Origin: an uncultured Flavobacteriales bacterium
Lineage (GTDB): Bacteria > Bacteroidota > Bacteroidia > Flavobacteriales_E > Vicingaceae
NCBI GenBank assembly: GCA_913056345.1
Contig: CAJXMH010000004.1
Coordinates: forward strand, 1-64,000
DNA: 64,000 bases
Direction: 5' to 3'
The position numbers were made by a program, and so were the translations under genes. The notes under the pieces were generated by a model that was not told where the DNA came from, ran no database searches, and saw nothing but the letters and a program-made list of their open reading frames with translations. Shown here piece by piece: positions 59,825-64,000 of this stretch (positions are counted from its first letter, which is position 1; every line of letters begins with the position of its first letter).

Positions 59825-60293
59825 TCATTTTAGCCACTTTGTCTTTTAAGCTTTCTTTATACGATACCATTTTGTCTTGTAACTTTTCATCAGCAGTTGA
59901 AATTATTTGACAAGCTAGTATTGCTGCATTTTTGGCTCCATTTAAGGCTACCGTTGCTACAGGTACTCCGCCAGGCATTTGTAAGATAGAAAGAATAGAA
60001 TCCCATCCATCAATAGAATTACTAGATTTGATCGGTACGCCAATTACGGGAAGTGCAGTAGAGGCCGCTACCATGCCGGGCAAATGTGCAGCTCCACCTG
60101 CAGCAGCTATAATAACTTGCAAGCCTTTTGATTGGGCTTCTTGTGCATACTGCATCATTTTTTCTGGCGTACGGTGAGCAGATACTATTTCAACCTCGAA
60201 GGGGACATTCAACTCCTTTAAAAAGTTGAGTGCATCTTGCATCACTTTCAGGTCAGAGATGCTGCCCATGATAATTCCAATTCTTTTCTCCAT
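59802..60293 (-). CDS. purE: N5-carboxyaminoimidazole ribonucleotide mutase
   Basis: 163 residues, class I PurE. Conserved IIMGSISDLKVMQDA at the start, IVSAHRTPEKMMQYA (~38) with the catalytic His, and IAAAGGAAHLPGMVAAST (~60). It moves the carboxylate of N5-CAIR to C4 in purine synthesis, working after PurK encoded 2 bases upstream. Confidence 0.95.
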   Translation of the reverse strand: MEKRIGIIMGSISDLKVMQDALNFLKELNVPFEVEIVSAHRTPEKMMQYAQEAQSKGLQVIIAAAGGAAHLPGMVAASTALPVIGVPIKSSNSIDGWDSILSILQMPGGVPVATVALNGAKNAAILACQIISTADEKLQDKMVSYKESLKDKVAKMNEELHKP

Positions 60294-60295
60294 AG

Positions 60296-61456
60296 CTATC
60301 TTTTTTTGGCGCTAACTTTAACTTGCTGTTTAATTTTTGTTGCAATAGACTTTGCTTGTTTCAGCTCTTTGTTTACTACTGTAATGTGCCCCATTTTTCT
60401 GAAGGGTTTAACCATTTCCTTTCCATATAAATGTGGATAAACCCCAGGATGTTTAAGCGCTTCATCCATACCTATATAAACGGCCTCTCCATTAGCATCT
60501 TTTTCACCAAGTAAATTTAACATTACTGATGGTTCTTTTATGCCGGTATCTCCTAAAGGCAGGTCCAAGATCGCTCTTAGGTGTTGGGCAAACTGAGAGG
60601 TGTAATTCCCCTCTATGCTCTGGTGTCCGCTATTATGTGCTCTTGGGGCAACCTCGTTTACCATAAGCTTACCTGAACGATCTAAAAACATTTCTACCGC
60701 CAATAATCCTACCATATCAAGTTTTTCAATCACGTCTGCGGCAAGTTGATAAGCCTTTGATTCTATTTCCGAACTTACGGCCGCCGGTGAAAAAAGAAAC
60801 TCTACCATATTGGCTTCCTTATTGAATTCAAGCTCAACTAAAGGAAAATGTACAACTTCTCCACTTTTGTTTCTAGCCACGATTACGGATAATTCTTTAT
60901 CAAGGTCTACCGCTTCTTCCAACACGGATGGTGCATCAAAGGCTTTGCTCAGCTTATGCGGGTCTTTCAACGATTGCACCCCGTAGCCATCGTAACCTGA
61001 TTTTCGCAATTTCTGAAAGATGGGGAACTTCAAGTTCGCATCTTCTATTTCAGCTTTGCTTTCTATTAATTGAAAAGCTGAGCTAGGAATGTTGTTTTTT
61101 TGGTAGAATTCTTTTTGTAAGCCTTTATCTTGAATGAGCTTTAATACCCGCGGTTGCGGATAAACCAAAACCCCTTCTTTTTCTAATTCTGCAAGTGCAT
61201 CTGCATTTACATCTTCAAACTCTATGGTTATGACTTGTTTGTCTTTTCCAAAATTGTAAACAGTTTCAAAGTCCTTGAAATCACCGCAAACAAATTCATT
61301 GGCCAAGGTTTTACAAGGTGCATTGGCTGAGGGGTCGAGTATATCGATATGTAGATTTAAGTTGTAGGCCTCTTGAAGTGTCATTCTACCAAGCTGACCG
61401 CCGCCTAGCATACCAATTTTAAAATTTTCAGAGTGAATGTTTTGGTTCATGTTCAT
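60296..61456 (-). CDS. purK: N5-carboxyaminoimidazole ribonucleotide synthase
   Basis: 386 residues, ATP-grasp. Glycine loop KIGMLGGGQLGRMTLQEAY at the N-terminus, QKLRKSGYDGYGVQSLKD (~150), LEEAVDLDKELSVIVARN (~175) and VNEVAPRAHNSGHQSIEGNYTSQFAQHLRAIL (~270). It carboxylates AIR with ATP and bicarbonate; PurE follows. A start three codons after MNMNQN is also possible. Confidence 0.95.
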   Translation of the reverse strand: MNMNQNIHSENFKIGMLGGGQLGRMTLQEAYNLNLHIDILDPSANAPCKTLANEFVCGDFKDFETVYNFGKDKQVITIEFEDVNADALAELEKEGVLVYPQPRVLKLIQDKGLQKEFYQKNNIPSSAFQLIESKAEIEDANLKFPIFQKLRKSGYDGYGVQSLKDPHKLSKAFDAPSVLEEAVDLDKELSVIVARNKSGEVVHFPLVELEFNKEANMVEFLFSPAAVSSEIESKAYQLAADVIEKLDMVGLLAVEMFLDRSGKLMVNEVAPRAHNSGHQSIEGNYTSQFAQHLRAILDLPLGDTGIKEPSVMLNLLGEKDANGEAVYIGMDEALKHPGVYPHLYGKEMVKPFRKMGHITVVNKELKQAKSIATKIKQQVKVSAKKR

Positions 61457-61508
61457 AGATCTTCCTACAAAGGTAGTTTGAATTTGTTTGTTAATAAACT
61501 CTCTTTAA

Positions 61509-61543
61509 TTGCCTGTCTTAGCCTTCTAGAATTCCTAAATTTG
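61509..61543 (+). promoter_or_regulatory. Candidate promoter of the HPRT-Adk gene
   Basis: TTG at 61509-61511, 24 bases of spacer and TAAATTTG at 61536-61543, 26 bases before the TTG start. The -7 box fits the Bacteroidetes consensus exactly; the spacing is one base longer than usual. Confidence 0.45.
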
Positions 61544-61569
61544 CTTTCTAAAGACAGAAAAAGTCCCCT

Positions 61570-62703
61570 TTGAAACGAATCAAAATTCACGATAAGGTTT
61601 TCGAACCCTTCTTATCTCAAGCGCGCATTCAAAGCGCTGTTAAAGATGTTGCCTCAAAACTACACCATCAATATATTGGAAAACAACCCATTTTTATTGG
61701 GGTGTTAAATGGTAGCTTTTTTTATATAGCCGACTTGGTGAAACACATCGACTTCGATTGCGAAGTTTCCTTTGTAAAAGTGGCCTCTTATCAAGGAACC
61801 AAGAGCACAGGAAATGTTCGGCAGTTAATTGGTTTAGATCAATCAGTGAAAGACCGCCATGTGATCGTGGTTGAAGATATTGTAGACACCGGCAACACAA
61901 TTGAGGCTGTTACGGATCAGTTGAGAGGGATGGGTGCAAAAACCATCGCGGTTACAACCCTACTCTTCAAGCCTGAGGTTTACGAGAAGGAGTTAAAAAT
62001 AGATTTTCCCGCAATAGAAATAACCCCTGAGTTTGTAGTGGGTTATGGACTAGACTATGATGGTTTAGGAAGAAATTTAAACGAGATATTTGTTTTATCA
62101 AAAGAGCAAAGCATTAAAGAAAACAAGAACATGTTAAACATTGTACTTTTTGGCCCTCCAGGCGCAGGTAAAGGAACTCAAGCTACTAAATTGAAAGAGG
62201 TTTACCAACTTACTCATTTATCTACAGGCGATATACTGAGAAATGAAATCAAACAAGCTTCTGAGCTAGGCGAAAAAGCAAAAAGCTATATGGACAAAGG
62301 AGAGCTAGTTCCCGATGAGCTTGTAATCGACATGATCGAAAAGTGTTTGCAAGAAGCAAAAGACGCAAATGGTTTTATCTTTGATGGTTTCCCTAGAACA
62401 ACTGAGCAAGCGAGAGCCTTAGATAGCCTATTGCAAAAATACAACACCGAGATTGACGTTATGCTTTCTTTGGAGGTTGATGACGAGGAATTGGTGGCGC
62501 GAATTGTTCAGAGAGGTAAAGATTCAGGAAGAGAAGACGACAAGAACGAATCTGTAATCTTTAATCGAATTGTGACCTACAATAAAAAGACTGCTCCTTT
62601 GAAGAAATACTATTCGGAACAAAATAAATATCAATCTATTAAAGGGGTTGGAGAAATTGAAGATGTATTCAAGAGACTTCAAACTGCTATAGACGAAATT
62701 TAG
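61570..62703 (+). CDS. Fused hypoxanthine phosphoribosyltransferase-adenylate kinase
   Basis: 377 residues from TTG at 61570. Residues ~1-180 form an HPRT: VLNGSFFYIADLV (~45), the PRPP loop VIVVEDIVDTGNT (~95) and VGYGLDYDGLGRNL (~155). A short linker (SKEQSIKENKNM) leads to an adenylate kinase of ~190 residues: GPPGAGKGTQATKL (~200), LSTGDILRNEI, DGFPRTTEQA (~275) and RIVQRGKDSGREDDKN with the short zinc-free lid. The HPRT part salvages hypoxanthine/guanine and the kinase part balances AMP, ADP and ATP. Both motif sets look complete. Its end overlaps the convergent phosphatase gene by 4 bases. Confidence 0.92.
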   Translation: MKRIKIHDKVFEPFLSQARIQSAVKDVASKLHHQYIGKQPIFIGVLNGSFFYIADLVKHIDFDCEVSFVKVASYQGTKSTGNVRQLIGLDQSVKDRHVIVVEDIVDTGNTIEAVTDQLRGMGAKTIAVTTLLFKPEVYEKELKIDFPAIEITPEFVVGYGLDYDGLGRNLNEIFVLSKEQSIKENKNMLNIVLFGPPGAGKGTQATKLKEVYQLTHLSTGDILRNEIKQASELGEKAKSYMDKGELVPDELVIDMIEKCLQEAKDANGFIFDGFPRTTEQARALDSLLQKYNTEIDVMLSLEVDDEELVARIVQRGKDSGREDDKNESVIFNRIVTYNKKTAPLKKYYSEQNKYQSIKGVGEIEDVFKRLQTAIDEI

Positions 62704-64000
62704 AGCCTTATTCCTGAAATCAGGATATCGTCAACTTGTTCTTCCTTCTGCATCCATTCTGCTAGGGCATTTTTTACGATATTTTCTTGCTCGAGCATAG
62801 GCAGATGAGTGATTCGTTCAATCATATTAGCAACGTTCTTACTCATAAACTTTTTTCCTCTTGGTCCTCCAAATTGATCGGGATAACCGTCTGAAAAGAG
62901 ATAAAAGCAATCTCCTGTATCGTATGGAATTCGATGGGTATTAAACTCTTTTCTGTGTCTTGAAACTCCCCCAATAGAGAATTTGTCGCCTTTAATTTGA
63001 TAGAGCTCTCCCATTTTGGTGTAAAACAGAGGTCTCATTGCACCCGCATACTCAACCTTTTTGTGCTCAAAATTTACCGTGATAATGCCAAGCTCCATTC
63101 CATCCTTGCTATTGCGGTCTGTTGCTTTGTTTTGATTTAAGGCAATGCGTACCCTTTTATCGAGTTCTCTTAAAATAACACCCGGATCGAATATCTTTTG
63201 GTCTGAAACTATTTCGTTGAGTTGAGTATAGCCAATGATCGACATAAAAGCTCCTGGCACACCATGTCCTGTGCAATCTACTACGGCAAATATTGCTTTA
63301 TCTTTTCTTGCTGAAAACCAATAAAAATCCCCACTTACTATGTCTTTGGGAGAATAATAGATAAACGAATCCGGAAAATAACTTTTGATCTTTGGCTGTT
63401 CAGGTAAAATTGATGCCTGAATGCGTTTTGCGTAATTAATACTTTCTCGAATTTCTTTGTTTTGGGTCTCTACGAGTTCTTTTTCCTTAAGGAGATCATG
63501 TGTTCGCTCTTCAACTTTTTCCTCTAATGTGTTATTTAGCCTTTGCAGTTCTTTATTTGCCTGATCTAGATTTGCCAAACTATCTTTCAAGGCTTTTTCT
63601 GATCGTTTTTTATCTGTAATATCTCTAATAATTCCTTGATATGCAGAAACTTTACCATCAGAATCTTTTATAACAATACTGTTGAGCAAGCAAATTAATT
63701 CTGTTTTTCCATCTTTCTTTTTAAGCCTTACTTCATAGTCAGAAACCTCACCCGTTTTAGCAAGTTCGTTTTTTAAATTCATTCGGTCATTAAGGTCCCA
63801 ATAAAGATCACCAACACCAATCGCCTCTAACTCAGTTTCATCATATCCCAGAAGTTTTCTCCCTGCAGGATTAAGGTCAATGAACTTGCCATCTACGGTA
63901 GACATGTATATAACGTCCGTGGACCTCAAAAACAGTTTTCTATACCTTTCTTCACTTGCTCTTAATCTTTCTTCAGTAAGTTTTCTCTCAAGTGCATAAG
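62700..64000 (-). CDS. PAS-domain SpoIIE-type phosphatase, N-terminus beyond the window
   Basis: The frame is open from the stop to the window edge (about 433 residues visible); the apparent start at 63929 is only an internal TTG, and the upstream codons read ...ERLRASEERYRKLFLRSTDVIYM, the start of a PAS domain. A PAS follows (VDGKFIDLNPAGRKLLGYDETELE...IRDITDKKRSEK), then a coiled coil, then PP2C_2: NYAKRIQASILP, KDIVSGDFYWFS, VDCTGHGVPGAFMSIIG, LFSDGYPDQFGGPRGKKF, DDILISGIRL. It is a sensor phosphatase, related to the one at 26309. Upstream sensor domains are likely missing from view. Confidence 0.85.
   Translation of the reverse strand, partial: YALERKLTEERLRASEERYRKLFLRSTDVIYMSTVDGKFIDLNPAGRKLLGYDETELEAIGVGDLYWDLNDRMNLKNELAKTGEVSDYEVRLKKKDGKTELICLLNSIVIKDSDGKVSAYQGIIRDITDKKRSEKALKDSLANLDQANKELQRLNNTLEEKVEERTHDLLKEKELVETQNKEIRESINYAKRIQASILPEQPKIKSYFPDSFIYYSPKDIVSGDFYWFSARKDKAIFAVVDCTGHGVPGAFMSIIGYTQLNEIVSDQKIFDPGVILRELDKRVRIALNQNKATDRNSKDGMELGIITVNFEHKKVEYAGAMRPLFYTKMGELYQIKGDKFSIGGVSRHRKEFNTHRIPYDTGDCFYLFSDGYPDQFGGPRGKKFMSKNVANMIERITHLPMLEQENIVKNALAEWMQKEEQVDDILISGIRL

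Overview
The window comes from a marine-type Bacteroidetes, most likely Flavobacteriales or a Cryomorphaceae-like lineage. The signs are type IX secretion (T9SS) C-terminal sorting domains, PorT and a PorV/PorQ-family barrel, a TonB receptor with a carboxypeptidase-like N-domain, a short primary sigma factor, a lipidated TamA-like protein (TamL), a proteorhodopsin with blh, and promoter candidates of the TTG...TAnnTTTG type. Coding density is high. I saw no rRNA, tRNA or CRISPR.

Layout. 1-1634 is the end of an array of small hypothetical genes separated by attC-like inverted elements. 1747-7994 is a minus-strand housekeeping block (fbaB, accD, rpsO, pnp, rpoD, rpe). 8084-13237 holds tamL, a SpoU-type rRNA methyltransferase, an FAD oxidoreductase and a lipoprotein. 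13316-25868 is a plus-strand run of secreted and outer-membrane proteins: a T9SS endonuclease/phosphatase, two large T9SS proteins, a lipoprotein, a TonB receptor, a PorV/PorQ-family barrel and a beta-propeller lipoprotein. 25872-27933 is a small regulatory cluster (SpoIIAA-like protein, SpoIIE-type phosphatase, LuxR regulator with a degenerate receiver). 28069-36604 is a heme acquisition operon: HmuY-like protein, heme ABC transporter, HmuS, TonB heme receptor and a second HmuY-like lipoprotein.

36694-39893 is a second attC-like array. It carries a HigBA-type toxin-antitoxin pair, a MORN-like protein and a three-gene unit ending in a PemK/MazF-like protein. It is followed by a decayed copy of the 3' end of the preceding hmuY-like gene. 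40956-45263 is an H-NOX / hybrid kinase / two LytTR regulator operon. 45291-52117 runs porT, menG, lepB, dapB, a DUF5683-like protein, parB, parA and a metallo-hydrolase. 52255-56150 holds an FMN reductase, truA, a lipoprotein and an ABC exporter. 56374-58091 is proteorhodopsin plus blh. 58084-64000 holds a PLP enzyme, an outer-membrane protein, purE, purK, a fused HPRT-adenylate kinase and a PAS/SpoIIE phosphatase cut by the window edge.

The strongest unusual signal is the pair of cassette arrays. Five gene units each begin and end with their own matched ~10-bp inverted ends (for example GTTGTGGCAC...GTGCCACAAC), as integron cassettes do. They are separated by long imperfect palindromes with R-box/spacer/L-box architecture. 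Almost all internal arm mismatches are G.T wobbles on the same strand, which is the bottom strand of the array. Both arrays share a head segment where attI would lie, yet no integrase is visible here. The light module is the second point of interest: a Met-tuned DTE proton pump with an apparent fenestration glycine, whose transcription terminator abuts the blh start codon.
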